Assembly (NCBI RefSeq): GCF_003217095.1
Contig: NZ_QJSR01000002.1
Location: 62,001-126,000 of the forward strand
Direction of reading: 5' to 3'
DNA from: Rhizobium sp. PP-CC-3A-592
GTDB taxonomy: Bacteria; Pseudomonadota; Alphaproteobacteria; Rhizobiales; Rhizobiaceae
DNA: 64,000 nt
Made by a program: the position numbers and the translations under genes. Shown here piece by piece: positions 1 to 9,060 of the stretch (positions are counted from its first letter, which is position 1; the number at the start of each line of letters is the position of its first letter). The notes under the pieces were generated by a model. That model made no database searches. It worked only from the letters and a program-made list of their open reading frames with translations, and was not told where the DNA came from.

Positions 1-623
1 TTGCTTCGGGTCTGCTGCTCGCGGTCGTGCAGGTGCAGACGCTGTCGAACCTGTGGGCGACGGCTTACGGCCAGGTCCTGCTCGCCAAACTTGCCATCGT
101 CGCGCTTCTGGTCTCGCTGGCAGCCGTCAATCGGTTCCTCTGGACCCGCCCTGCCGCAGCGGGATCGCCCGACGCCTTGCGTCTTCTCCGGCGCAGTATC
201 GTCGCGGAGGTCGTGCTCGGCACGCTGGTGCTCGCGGTCCTCGGCCTCTGGCGCTTCACGCCGCCACCCCGGGCGCTGGCGTCGTCGTTTCCGCTCGTTC
301 AGGAGCGGCAGGTCGCGGAACAGGGACTGATGGCGACACTCTCGATCACGCCGGCGCGGACAGGTCCGGTTCGCGTTTCTCTGCAGGACCTGATGCTCGA
401 CGGGCATTCCATCGATCCGCTGTCGGTCACGGTGGAACTCGACCATCCCGCCAACGGCATCGGCCCCTTCACGCGCGACGCCCGGCGCGGCGAAGACGGG
501 GCTTTTCAGGCGGATGGCTTCGTGTTGCCGGTCGGGGGTGTCTGGAACGCTCGGGTGACCGTGCTGGTCGATGACTTCACCTCGGTCACGATGACGAGCC
601 GCTTCGACATCGCCGCACCGTGA
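1..623 (+). CDS. CopD-family copper resistance protein, 3' part (5' end outside window)
   Basis: The reading frame is open from base 3 and ends at a TGA at 621-623, so this is the C-terminal part of a gene that starts upstream of the window. The first ~85 residues contain hydrophobic segments (around AKLAIVALLVSLAAV and VLGTLVLAVLGLW) like the last membrane helices of the CopD/PcoD copper-transport family. The last ~100 residues form a soluble beta-rich tail with a YcnJ-like C-terminal character (ending SVTMTSRFDIAAP). Known members sit in the inner membrane and take part in periplasmic copper handling; many rhizobial versions are CopC-CopD fusions, which cannot be tested here because the N-terminus is missing. 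The copA-cueR-copZ genes lie 9 kb downstream, so they are not in the same operon. Confidence 0.7.
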   Translation, partial: ASGLLLAVVQVQTLSNLWATAYGQVLLAKLAIVALLVSLAAVNRFLWTRPAAAGSPDALRLLRRSIVAEVVLGTLVLAVLGLWRFTPPPRALASSFPLVQERQVAEQGLMATLSITPARTGPVRVSLQDLMLDGHSIDPLSVTVELDHPANGIGPFTRDARRGEDGAFQADGFVLPVGGVWNARVTVLVDDFTSVTMTSRFDIAAP

Positions 624-832
624 TCCCGGCATGCCGGCGGCGGCGCTTTATAGAAACATCGGCTTACCAAGCGTCCAGAATGAGATTGCGTGACGGCCTG
701 AGACTTTGGACCAAATTTCTCTCGCAGTGCCGATCGGCAGGCCATCCTTCGTTGCTTCGTATCGCAGCATTTGCAATTTTTCAGGGCACTCTTCTCAAGC
801 GTCCTCCTCCCAAGACCGAAAGCAGACCCGTC

Positions 833-1681
833 ATGAAGAAAACCCTGGCCGCCCTCATCGAAAAGACCGCCTTCACCCGGCGCGCCGGCTTGGCGCTTGC
901 CGCTTCCGCAGCCGTTGCCGCCGTCGTCGCCGTCGGGCCGACGCCGGTTCTGGCGCAGGACAAGACCTCCGTGAAGGTCGGGATCATGAGCGGCGAGGAC
1001 GAGGATGTCTGGCGCGTCGTCGTTGCCGAAGCCGGCAAAAAGGGCCTGTCGGTCGAGACGGTCGTCTTCAACGACTATACCCAGCCGAACGAGGCCCTGG
1101 AGCGCGGCGAAATCGACGCCAACGCCTTCCAGCATCTTCCCTATCTTGAAAACCAGATCAAGCAGCACGGCTACAAGATCACGCCGGCCGGCTACACCGG
1201 CGTCTGGCCGATCGGCGTCTATTCGCGCAAGGCCTCCAAGATCTCGGATCTCGCAGAAGGCGCCGTCATCGGCGTGCCGAACGATCCGTCGAACGAAGGT
1301 CGCGCTTTGCGCGTGCTGCAGAACGAGGGCCTGATCAAGCTCAAGGAGGGCACGGGCATTCTCGCGACGATCACCGACATCGAGGAAAACCCGAAGAAGC
1401 TCGAAATCAAGGAGCTGGATGCCGGCATTGTCGGCCGCTCCATCGACGATCTCGACGCGGCCGTCGTCAATACGGACTGGGCGCTGAAGAGCGGCCTGAC
1501 GCCGGACAACCGGATCGCACAGGAGCCGGTGGACGGCAACCCCTACCGCAACTTCATCGCTGTCAAGGAAGACCAGAAGGATGCGCCTTGGGTGAAGACG
1601 CTGGTGTCGTCCTACCAGAACGAGACGGTGAAGGCCGAGTTCGACCGTGTGTACAAGGGCACGGGCATCAGCGCATACTAA
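833..1681 (+). CDS. metQ: MetQ/NlpA-family ABC transporter substrate-binding protein
   Basis: This 282-residue periplasmic binding protein belongs to the NlpA/MetQ family, which normally delivers methionine to MetNI. I chose the ATG at 833 because it begins a normal signal peptide (MKKTLAAL, then an Ala/Val-rich core, cleavage near VLA|QD at residue 41); the longer open frame from 620 has no export signal. There is no lipobox cysteine, so it is probably a free periplasmic protein, unlike E. coli MetQ. Family hallmarks are the segments VFNDYTQPNEAL, DANAFQH, GYTGVWPIGVYS and VPNDPSNEGRAL. It is followed by a perfect 13-bp hairpin and then metN and metI. The true substrate could be methionine or another organosulfur compound, given the monooxygenase that follows. 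Confidence 0.9.
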   Translation: MKKTLAALIEKTAFTRRAGLALAASAAVAAVVAVGPTPVLAQDKTSVKVGIMSGEDEDVWRVVVAEAGKKGLSVETVVFNDYTQPNEALERGEIDANAFQHLPYLENQIKQHGYKITPAGYTGVWPIGVYSRKASKISDLAEGAVIGVPNDPSNEGRALRVLQNEGLIKLKEGTGILATITDIEENPKKLEIKELDAGIVGRSIDDLDAAVVNTDWALKSGLTPDNRIAQEPVDGNPYRNFIAVKEDQKDAPWVKTLVSSYQNETVKAEFDRVYKGTGISAY

Positions 1682-1704
1682 CGCGACACGCGTGAGAGAC
1701 AGGA

Positions 1705-1737
1705 AACGGCTCGCGGCCTTGGCTGCCGCGAGCCGTT
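1705..1737 (+). promoter_or_regulatory. Intercistronic hairpin between metQ and metN
   Basis: AACGGCTCGCGGC (1705-1717) and its exact complement (1725-1737) form a perfect 13-bp stem with a 7-base loop, 23 bases after the metQ stop. No T-run follows, so it is not a classic intrinsic terminator. Such hairpins after a binding-protein gene usually stabilise the upstream mRNA or reduce read-through, giving more binding protein than ATPase/permease. The structure is seen directly; the role is inferred. Confidence 0.7.
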
Positions 1738-1765
1738 CGCCGTTGCGGCGAGGAAGGACTTGATA

Positions 1766-2872
1766 ATGACAATCACTGCCAGCGCGACAGCCAAGGACGT
1801 CTTGGCTGACGCTGACCGCCGGGAGACATCCGATATCGGGCAGCGTGCCGCGGAGGCGCCCGTCGTGCGGCTCGATGGCGTCTTCCGGCATTTCGGCGAG
1901 ACGGCGGCGCTCGACGGTATTTCCCTTTCGGTCCGCAAGGGTGAAGTGCTCGGCATTATTGGCCGCAGCGGTGCCGGCAAATCGACGCTGATCCGCTGCC
2001 TGAACGGGCTGGAACGCCCCGATCGCGGGACGATCGAGATCGAGGGCCGCGATATTACCGGGCTGTCGGAAGCCGAACTCCAGCCCCTGCGCCGCCGCAT
2101 CGGGATGATCTTCCAGCACTTCAATCTGCTTTCGGCCAAGACGGTCGCTGAAAACGTCATGCTGCCGCTGAAGATCGAGGGCATGCCCCGGGCAGAGCGG
2201 CGCAAGCGGGCAGCGGAACTGCTCGATCTCGTCGGCCTATCGACCAAGGCCGATGCCTATCCCTCGGCCCTTTCCGGCGGGCAAAAACAGCGGGTCGGCA
2301 TTGCACGAGCTCTCGCCGCGCGGCCGGCGCTGCTGCTGTCCGACGAGGCGACGTCCGCGCTCGATCCGGAAACGACGGCGTCGATCCTCGCGCTTCTGAA
2401 GGATATCAACACGCGGCTCGGCCTGACGATCCTCCTCATTACCCATGAGATGGAGGTCGTGCGCGGCGTCGCAGATCGTGTGGCAGTCATCGATGCCGGG
2501 AAGATCGTCGAGGATGGGCCGGTCTGGTCCGTGTTCTCCGATCCGAAGGCCGCGACCACGAAGAGCCTTCTCGGCGCCATCCGCCCCAGCCTTCCGCCCG
2601 CCATCGGCACGGCCCTTGCGGCAAGCGGCGAGACGGTTCTCAGCGTCGATTTGGTCGGCCCCGAGGCTGCGACGCTGCTTCCCGCGCTGTCCATCGAACT
2701 GGGTGCGCCCATTCGCCTCGTGCATGGCGGTATCGATCATATCCAGGGGCAGTCGGTCGGCCGCTTCTTCATCACGCTTGCTCCCGGCGCCTCGCTGCCG
2801 CAGGCGATCGCTTTTCTGACGCGCCACGGCGCCCATGTGGAGACCACGGGTCATGTCGCCGATCATGTTTGA
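1766..2872 (+). CDS. metN: Methionine-type ABC transporter ATP-binding protein MetN
   Basis: This 368-residue ATPase energises the MetNI importer. The Walker A motif GRSGAGKST is at residues 66-74, the signature LSGGQKQ around 169-175, and Walker B LLLSDEATSALD just after, where the DEATSALD form is typical of MetN. A C-terminal ~90-residue NIL domain follows, which in known MetN proteins binds methionine and inhibits transport. I chose the ATG at 1766 because AGGAAGGA at 1751-1758 lies 7 bases upstream; an in-frame TTG at 1760 is less well placed. About 30 extra N-terminal residues precede the ABC domain. The 3' end overlaps the metI start. Confidence 0.93.
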   Translation: MTITASATAKDVLADADRRETSDIGQRAAEAPVVRLDGVFRHFGETAALDGISLSVRKGEVLGIIGRSGAGKSTLIRCLNGLERPDRGTIEIEGRDITGLSEAELQPLRRRIGMIFQHFNLLSAKTVAENVMLPLKIEGMPRAERRKRAAELLDLVGLSTKADAYPSALSGGQKQRVGIARALAARPALLLSDEATSALDPETTASILALLKDINTRLGLTILLITHEMEVVRGVADRVAVIDAGKIVEDGPVWSVFSDPKAATTKSLLGAIRPSLPPAIGTALAASGETVLSVDLVGPEAATLLPALSIELGAPIRLVHGGIDHIQGQSVGRFFITLAPGASLPQAIAFLTRHGAHVETTGHVADHV

Positions 2873-3506
2873 TCTTCTGATGCGGTCTCTCTGGGAGACC
2901 GTATTGATGACGCTTGCCTCCGGTATCATCTCGCTGGTCGCCGGCCTGCCGCTGGGCCTGGCCCTCGTCATGACCGGGAAGGGCGGCATATCGGAGAACC
3001 TCTGGGTCAACCGCGTGCTCGGCACCGTCGTCAACGGTTTCCGCTCGGTGCCGTTCATCATTCTCCTCGTGGCGCTGATCCCGGTCACGCGCTTCATCGT
3101 CGGCAGCTCGATCGGAACCTGGGCGGCGATCGTGCCGCTCTCCATCGCCGCGACGCCCTATTATGCGCGCATCGCGGAGGTGTCGCTGCGCGAGGTGGAT
3201 CGCGGGCTGATCGAGGCGGTGCGCTCCATGGGCGGCAATCGCTGGACGATTGTGCGCGAGGTGCTATTGCCCGAGGCGCTGCCCGGCATCGTCGCCGGCT
3301 TCACCGTCACGCTCGTCACGCTGATCGGTGCCTCGGCCATGGCCGGCGCCATCGGTGCTGGCGGGCTCGGCGATCTCGCCATCCGCTACGGCTACCAGCG
3401 TTTCGAGACCACGGTCATGGTCGCGGTCGTGGTCGTGCTCATCGTGCTTGTCTGCGCCATCCAATGGCTGGGCGACCGTCTGGTCGATCGTCTGGACCAT
3501 CGCTGA
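2853..3506 (+). CDS. metI: Methionine-type ABC transporter permease MetI
   Basis: This 217-residue inner-membrane permease has about five hydrophobic helices and the cytoplasmic EAA loop (EAVRSMGGNRWTIVREVLLP, about residues 121-140) that docks on the MetN ATPase. The length matches MetI. The ATG at 2853 is preferred because a GGAG sits about 10 bases upstream and the result is of family length; ATGs at 2835 and 2865 are possible. It overlaps the end of metN by 20 bases, so the two genes are translationally coupled. Confidence 0.92.
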   Translation: MSPIMFDLLMRSLWETVLMTLASGIISLVAGLPLGLALVMTGKGGISENLWVNRVLGTVVNGFRSVPFIILLVALIPVTRFIVGSSIGTWAAIVPLSIAATPYYARIAEVSLREVDRGLIEAVRSMGGNRWTIVREVLLPEALPGIVAGFTVTLVTLIGASAMAGAIGAGGLGDLAIRYGYQRFETTVMVAVVVVLIVLVCAIQWLGDRLVDRLDHR

Positions 3507-3569
3507 CGCCTTCGCCGTTCCGCTTCAAGGCCCGTGCTGTTATCGCCGGGCGAACCCAAGGGAAGTGCC

Positions 3570-4898
3570 ATGTCCAAGCAGATGCATCTCGGCGCCTTCA
3601 TGCGGCCTGTCAGCCTGCACACCGGCGCCTGGCGCTATCCCGGGTCCGCGCCGGACGCGAATTTCAGCTTCCAGCACCTGAAGCGCTTCGCGCAGACGCT
3701 GGAGGCGGCGAAGTTCGATGCCTTCTTCATGGCCGATCACCTCGCCGTGCTCAACATGCCGGTGGAGGCGCTGAAACGCAGCCATACGGTGACGTCGTTC
3801 GAGCCCTTTACGCTGCTCTCGGCCCTTGCCGCCGTTACCGAGCGGATCGGCCTTGTCGCCACGGCCTCGACCACGTTCGATGCGCCCTATCATATCGCCC
3901 GGCGCTTCGCCTCGCTCGATCACATCAGCGACGGCCGGGCCGGCTGGAACATCGTCACCACGTCGAACCCGGATGCTGCGCTCAATTTCGGCTTGGACGA
4001 GCATGTGGAGCATGGCGAGCGCTATCGCCGGGCGCGCGAGTTCTTCGACGTCGTCACCGGCCTCTGGGACAGTTTTGCCGACGATGCGTTCCTGCGCGAT
4101 CAGGAAAGCGGACTGTTCTTCGACCCCGAGCGGATGCATGTGCTCGACCATCACGGGCCGAGTCTCGATGTGCGCGGTCCGCTTAATATCGCCCGCCCGC
4201 CGCAGGGCTGGCCCGTCATCGTGCAGGCGGGACAATCCGAGCCCGGTCGCCAGCTTGCCGCGGAAACGGCGGAGGTGATCTTCGCCGCACCGCGCGATCT
4301 CGCGGGCGGGCAGGAGCTTTTTGCCGACATCAAGGGGCGGCTGGAGGCGCTCGGCCGGTCACGGGACCACCTGAAGATCCTGCCGGCCGCCTTCATCGTC
4401 ATCGGCGACACGATCGAGGAGGCGAAGGCCAAGCGCGCGTTGCTCGACAGTCTGGTGCATTTCGAAAGCGGCATCGCCTCCCTGTCGATCGCCCTCGGGC
4501 TCGATGCCTCGGACTTTCCTCTCGATGCGCCACTGCCGCGCGACCTTCCCGACACCAACGCCAGCAAGACGGGCCGCCAGCAGGTGCTGAAGCTTGCCGA
4601 AACCGAGGGGCTGACCGTGCGGCAGCTGGCGCAACGCTATGGCGGCTATTCCGGCCTCGCCTTCGTCGGAACGCCGGAAAGCGTGGCCGACGAGATGGAG
4701 ACCTGGATCGACGCGGAAGGGTCGGATGGCTTCAACGTGGTCTTTCCCTACCTGCCGCAAGGCCTCGACGACGTGGCGCATCGGCTCGTTCCGGAACTCC
4801 AGCGGCGCGGCCGGTTCCGCAGGGAATATGAAGGCACGACGCTGCGCGATCACCTCGGCCTGCCGCGTCCCGATAATCGGTTCTTCCCGACCAGGTAA
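3570..4898 (+). CDS. LLM-class flavin-dependent monooxygenase (NtaA/SnaA/DszA type)
   Basis: This 442-residue protein is a bacterial-luciferase-like (LLM) monooxygenase of the NtaA/SnaA/SoxA(DszA) group, which uses FMNH2 from a separate reductase to oxidise substrates such as nitrilotriacetate, sulfones or other organosulfur compounds. Supporting segments include FDAFFMADH near the N-terminus, SSTTFDAPYHIARRFASLDH-like wording at residues ~105-125, GRAGWNIVTTSNPDAA (about 125-140) and GQSEPGRQLAAETAEVIF (about 222-239), all typical of this group. The start at 3570 has an AAGGGA just upstream. It lies 63 bases after metI on the same strand, so it is probably co-transcribed with the importer, suggesting that it acts on the imported compound. 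No flavin reductase gene is adjacent. The substrate cannot be read from sequence. Confidence 0.85.
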   Translation: MSKQMHLGAFMRPVSLHTGAWRYPGSAPDANFSFQHLKRFAQTLEAAKFDAFFMADHLAVLNMPVEALKRSHTVTSFEPFTLLSALAAVTERIGLVATASTTFDAPYHIARRFASLDHISDGRAGWNIVTTSNPDAALNFGLDEHVEHGERYRRAREFFDVVTGLWDSFADDAFLRDQESGLFFDPERMHVLDHHGPSLDVRGPLNIARPPQGWPVIVQAGQSEPGRQLAAETAEVIFAAPRDLAGGQELFADIKGRLEALGRSRDHLKILPAAFIVIGDTIEEAKAKRALLDSLVHFESGIASLSIALGLDASDFPLDAPLPRDLPDTNASKTGRQQVLKLAETEGLTVRQLAQRYGGYSGLAFVGTPESVADEMETWIDAEGSDGFNVVFPYLPQGLDDVAHRLVPELQRRGRFRREYEGTTLRDHLGLPRPDNRFFPTR

Positions 4899-4913
4899 CC
4901 GCGCACAGCACAG

Positions 4914-6446
4914 TCAGGTCTCCTCGATGCGTCGCTGGTCGTCGGGCAGGACAGCGAGTTCGCGCCAGTCGATCTCTTCCAGGAGCAGATTGTACTCGTC
5001 GACATTGAGCCGGTTGCCGGTTCGCAGTCGCTCCAGTGCCGTGCGCTGGGCGTCGATCGCCTCCAGCGCCAGCGCGCGATAGGTCTGCAGCGCATCGGCG
5101 CCTTCGGTATCGGCCAGAGCGGCGCGTTCGATGGCGAACTTGGTCCGCACCAGTTCGGCCTCCCGTCCTGTCCGGTCGCCGATCCGGTCGAGCCCGGCCG
5201 AGGCGATTTCGAGCCGGAAACCGGTCATGTCGCGGGCGCCCTCTTCGCGCCGGTCGAGCCCGAGCAGCCGGATGAGCGGCGTGAGGGTCAGGCCTTGGAG
5301 GACGAGGGTTGCGAGGACCACGGCGAAGGCGGCCAGCAGAACGAGATCCCGCTGTGGGAAATCGGAGGGTAGTGCGAAGGCTGTCGCCAGCGTGACGAGG
5401 CCGCGCATGCCGCACCAGGCCGCTAGAACCGACTGTCGCACATCCGTCTGCTCATCGCCGCTCAGCAAGGCATTGCGAACGCGGTTGAAGCCGATGCAGA
5501 TGACGAAACGGACCACGATGACGGTGATCACGACGGCAGCGATGAAGCTTGATGCATGGATCAGTCTCTCGGTCGTCATGCCGCCGATGATATCGCGCAC
5601 CTGCATGCCCATCAGCAGAAAAGCCATGACGTTGAGCACGAAGACGACCGCGCTCCAGACGGCATAGGACTGCACGCGCATGCGGGCCGAGGAGCGGCTG
5701 GTGCTGCTGGCCGCGATGGTCATGGCGAAGGCGACGATGGCGAGCACCGCCGACAGGCCGAGATGTTCGGCGACGATCCAGAGGAGGAATGTCTGGACGA
5801 ACTGCAGGAGGTTGCCGCCAAGCGTTCCCGCGACATAGCCGGTGACGCGAGCGGAAAACCAAGCCGTGGCCATGCCGAGCAGGATACCGCCCGGCGCGGC
5901 GATGACGAAATGCAGCGCAACGGTCGGCCCGAGCCCGCCCGATGTCTGCACCGTAAGCGCGGCGCCGAAGATCAGCAGGGCGGCTGCGTCGTTGAACAGG
6001 CTCTCGCCGCGCAGAACGGCATCCGTGCTGCGGGGAATGGACATGCCGGAGAGAACGGCGGTCGCGGCCGCGGCATCCGGTGGTGCGACGATGGCGCCGA
6101 GCACGAGGGCGGCGGCGATGGGCAGGCCGGCATAGGACCAGCCGATGAAGGCAACGGCGGCGGCAGTCGCCACGACCCCGCCGACGGCAAAGACGATCAA
6201 CGCCGCCCAGTAGCGCCGCGCGGTGTTGACCGGAAAGTCGAAGGCGGCATCCATGAGGGCCGGCGCGATGAACAGCGCGAGCGCCGTTTCCGGCTCCAGT
6301 GCGATATAGGGAACGCCCGGCACGAGCGCCGCTGCAACGCCGGCCATGGCCAGCATCGACGGATACGGCACCGACAGCCGCCGCGAGACCTGCAGCAGCG
6401 CGATGGCGACAAGAAGGAGGACGAGAAGGCTCTCGAAGAAGTTCAT
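4914..6446 (-). CDS. Na+/H+ antiporter, CPA1 (NhaP) family
   Basis: This 510-residue membrane protein has about 12 hydrophobic segments followed by a ~120-residue charged cytosolic tail rich in Arg and Glu. The ion-binding motifs of CPA1 antiporters are present: APPDAAA around Asp124 and LFNDAAALL with Asn152-Asp153. It exchanges Na+ (or K+) for protons across the inner membrane. I start at 6446 (MNFFESLL), because the 14 residues upstream in the open frame are charged and precede the first helix. It is convergent with the monooxygenase gene (15-base gap). Confidence 0.88.
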   Translation of the reverse strand: MNFFESLLVLLLVAIALLQVSRRLSVPYPSMLAMAGVAAALVPGVPYIALEPETALALFIAPALMDAAFDFPVNTARRYWAALIVFAVGGVVATAAAVAFIGWSYAGLPIAAALVLGAIVAPPDAAAATAVLSGMSIPRSTDAVLRGESLFNDAAALLIFGAALTVQTSGGLGPTVALHFVIAAPGGILLGMATAWFSARVTGYVAGTLGGNLLQFVQTFLLWIVAEHLGLSAVLAIVAFAMTIAASSTSRSSARMRVQSYAVWSAVVFVLNVMAFLLMGMQVRDIIGGMTTERLIHASSFIAAVVITVIVVRFVICIGFNRVRNALLSGDEQTDVRQSVLAAWCGMRGLVTLATAFALPSDFPQRDLVLLAAFAVVLATLVLQGLTLTPLIRLLGLDRREEGARDMTGFRLEIASAGLDRIGDRTGREAELVRTKFAIERAALADTEGADALQTYRALALEAIDAQRTALERLRTGNRLNVDEYNLLLEEIDWRELAVLPDDQRRIEET

Positions 6447-6620
6447 CGGTCTTGCGTCATCCCCCGATGTCTCCTGTCGCCCCTGCACTGCAGACCGTCC
6501 ACCGCACGTGGCCGGCGTCGTGTGACGTAAGCGCCGACTTTGCCTCAGCCGCCGTCAGTGGTCCAGAGCGGGAATGTCGGCAAAGAGAGTTTGCGCAAAG
6601 GTTGCTGACGCGGGGGGCGC

Positions 6621-7712
6621 TTATTTCATCAGGCCGGCGGCCCGCAGGGCGTTCTCGATGACATCCTTGACGCTTTCGGGCTTGACGCTTTCCGGTCTGC
6701 GGGGCGCGGCGGCAGGGTCCCCGGTTCCTGCCGATGCCACGGGGTGCGTCTTTTTCTCGAAGGAAGGGATGATGCCCCAGTTGCGGGCGATGTGGACCGT
6801 CGAGGAGATGCCGACATCCAGCATGTAGGGGGCCGCTTCGCCGTAACCGCTCTGCGGATCGAGCGGCGTGCCGTGGCCCATGCCACGCACGAGAAAGAGG
6901 TCCAGCACCTCGCGCCCCGACCTGTCGACCCAGATGTGCCGCTCCTGTCCATCCACCGTTTCGACCCGCTCCGGACGGTCAACGACACCGAGCGCGCTGC
7001 GCCACTGGTCGATGAGCGCGCCGGCATTGGTGTCGGCGACCGTGCTGTCGGCCGTGCCTTGCCAGATCGAGACGGTCGGCCACGGGCCCTTGTGCGGGGA
7101 TGCGGCGGACAGCAGTGCCTGCAGCCTGCCTGCGTCCGGCAGGCCATGGCCGCGCATGCGGTCGAAGGCTTCAGGCACGGTGCCGGCAACGGCGTGCGGC
7201 AGGCCGGCGATGATGGCGCCGCCTGCGAAGATCTCGGGATAGGTGGCGAGCAGCGAATTCGCCATGGCACCGCCGGCCGACAATCCCGTAACGTAGACGC
7301 GGCGCGGATCGACCCCGTGGTCCGATATCATCGTGGCGATCATCTCCCGGATCGAGAGAACCTCGCCGGATCCGCGCGTCACATCGGGTTTGGCAAACCA
7401 GTTGAAGCAGAGATTGCCGTTATTGCTGCGGCTCTGTTCGGGGAAAAGGACGGCGAAGCCGTAATCCTCCGCCAGCGCCGACCAGCCGGAGCCGCGATCG
7501 TAGCCAGCGGCATTCTGCGTGCAGCCGTGCAGCACGACGACCAGCGGCGGTGCGCCTCTCGTCTCTTCAGGTGTACGGTACCAGCCTGTGAGCGCGCCGG
7601 GATTGCTGCCGACGATCTCGAGCGGCTGCAATCCGGACGCGGCAGGCTGCAGGCCTTCGGGGCGGGCCTTCAGGCGTGCCAGACGCTCGATCGTATCGGA
7701 TAGTTTTCGCAT
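6621..7712 (-). CDS. PHB depolymerase-family alpha/beta-hydrolase esterase
   Basis: The 363-residue protein matches the esterase_phd (LpqC/PHB depolymerase-like) family. The oxyanion-hole motif LHGCTQ is at residues 61-66, the nucleophile elbow GLSAGG is at 143-148 with Ser145, an Asp candidate is in GTADSTV, and the catalytic His is in GMGHGTPLD. There is no signal peptide, so it is likely cytoplasmic, and substrates may be short polyesters or other esters rather than PHB granules. GGAG lies 7 bases before the start. The tail (about residues 325-363) is low-complexity and rich in Pro, Ala and Lys. Confidence 0.82.
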   Translation of the reverse strand: MRKLSDTIERLARLKARPEGLQPAASGLQPLEIVGSNPGALTGWYRTPEETRGAPPLVVVLHGCTQNAAGYDRGSGWSALAEDYGFAVLFPEQSRSNNGNLCFNWFAKPDVTRGSGEVLSIREMIATMISDHGVDPRRVYVTGLSAGGAMANSLLATYPEIFAGGAIIAGLPHAVAGTVPEAFDRMRGHGLPDAGRLQALLSAASPHKGPWPTVSIWQGTADSTVADTNAGALIDQWRSALGVVDRPERVETVDGQERHIWVDRSGREVLDLFLVRGMGHGTPLDPQSGYGEAAPYMLDVGISSTVHIARNWGIIPSFEKKTHPVASAGTGDPAAAPRRPESVKPESVKDVIENALRAAGLMK

Positions 7713-7830
7713 GGGCCATCTCCAGGCTCTGGGCCGGACCCAGGAAACGTGGGGTGGCGCATGGTGCAGTGCACAACAAATGGGATGCTATCATGGCGAG
7801 ACAAGGGCACCGGTGGTTCCGTGTTCGTAT

Positions 7831-8985
7831 TTACGAGAGTTCTAATACATTGTCGATGACGCGCAGGAAGATGCGGGCGCCGCGCTCGATCAGCCCGTCG
7901 GGAAAATCGTAGTCGGGATTGTGCAGCGCTGGGTGCGCCTCGCCGCTGCCAAGGAACAGCATCGCCGCGGGGCCGCAGGCAGCGAAGCGGCCGAAATCCT
8001 CCGAGGCCCGCATCGGCAGCCCCGCCTCGTCATTGGTGATGTCTTCGTCTGTCAATGCCTGCCGGAGATGCGCCACGGCTTCCGGAGCGTTTTCGCAATG
8101 ATGGAAGATATCCGCGTAGTGGTAAGAAAGGGCCAGCCGCTCTTGCGCCGCCGTCTCGGAGATCAGAGCTTCGGCGCGGGCGCAGAGGTCGGCCATGCCG
8201 GCATCGGTCAGGGTCCGCAGCGTCGCCCAGACTTCCGCCCGGCCGGGCGCGATGCCGAACGCCGGTTCGCCGAGGACGGCATGGGTCAGCGTTACCATGG
8301 CGAAGTCCGCCGAGGGAAAGGTGCCTTTGGCCAGATCCGTCAGCTGGGGCATCAGGCGGGAGACGGCCTGCATGGGGGAGAGGCCCGTTTCGGGCATGGA
8401 GGCGTGCGCCGTCTTGCCGTCGAGAATGACACGAAGGCCGCGCGAGGCGCAGTTGACGGGCCCGGAGGCGAGCGCGACGTGACCGAGCGGCAGGCCCGGC
8501 AGGTTGTGCAGCGAGAAGGACAGATCCGGCCGGATTTCGGCAAAGGTGGGATCGGCGATCACGGCGGCGGCGCCCGCGCCGGTTTCCTCGGCCGGCTGGA
8601 ACATCAGCACCACCCGCCCGCGGACGGGCCGCCGGCGCGCAAGGCCGCGACCGAGCGCTGCCATGATCGCCATATGCCCGTCATGCCCGCAAAGATGCCC
8701 CTTGCCGGGGATGTCGGAGCGGTGGGGGGCATCGGAGATTTCCGGGATCGGCAGGGCATCCAGCTCGCAACGGAACAGCAGCGTCGGCCCCGGTACGCTG
8801 CCCGAAAAGACCGCCGCCACGCCATGGCCTCCAAGCCCGGTGATGATGCGATCGGGCTTCAGGGCCGCCAGATGCGCCTGTACCCGCGCTGCCGTTTGCC
8901 GCTCCTCGCCTGAGACTTCCGGGTGGCGGTGAAGGTCGTGCCGGAACGCCACGAGCTCGACCAGGTCCCTCTCCGTCAGAAACAT
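7831..8985 (-). CDS. M20-family amidohydrolase (amino-acid amide/acyl hydrolase)
   Basis: This 384-residue protein belongs to the M20D group of metallopeptidases that includes hippurate hydrolase and IAA-amino-acid hydrolases. Metal-binding features are visible: CGHDGHMA (Cys99, His101), the catalytic pair in QPAEETGAG (Glu133-Glu134), and HNLPGLPLG; the dimerisation domain carries KTAHASMPETG. It should release an amino acid from an N-acyl conjugate in the cytosol. GGGAG precedes the ATG by 7 bases. It stands alone, 118 bases upstream of the esterase gene on the same strand. Confidence 0.86.
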   Translation of the reverse strand: MFLTERDLVELVAFRHDLHRHPEVSGEERQTAARVQAHLAALKPDRIITGLGGHGVAAVFSGSVPGPTLLFRCELDALPIPEISDAPHRSDIPGKGHLCGHDGHMAIMAALGRGLARRRPVRGRVVLMFQPAEETGAGAAAVIADPTFAEIRPDLSFSLHNLPGLPLGHVALASGPVNCASRGLRVILDGKTAHASMPETGLSPMQAVSRLMPQLTDLAKGTFPSADFAMVTLTHAVLGEPAFGIAPGRAEVWATLRTLTDAGMADLCARAEALISETAAQERLALSYHYADIFHHCENAPEAVAHLRQALTDEDITNDEAGLPMRASEDFGRFAACGPAAMLFLGSGEAHPALHNPDYDFPDGLIERGARIFLRVIDNVLELS

Positions 8986-9060
8986 GCATGCTCTCCCGTT
9001 CGGTGCCGGGCCATCATATCGTGTGGAGGCTGCGCGACAATGCCCAAGGTCCGAAAGGGG

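Noticed and set aside
624-832. SAM riboswitch upstream of metQ
   Set aside because: I looked for the SAM-II and related consensus motifs and saw no convincing match; a covariance search would be decisive.
506-2119. 537-codon minus-strand frame over metQ/metN
   Set aside because: Shadow of two well-identified plus-strand genes.
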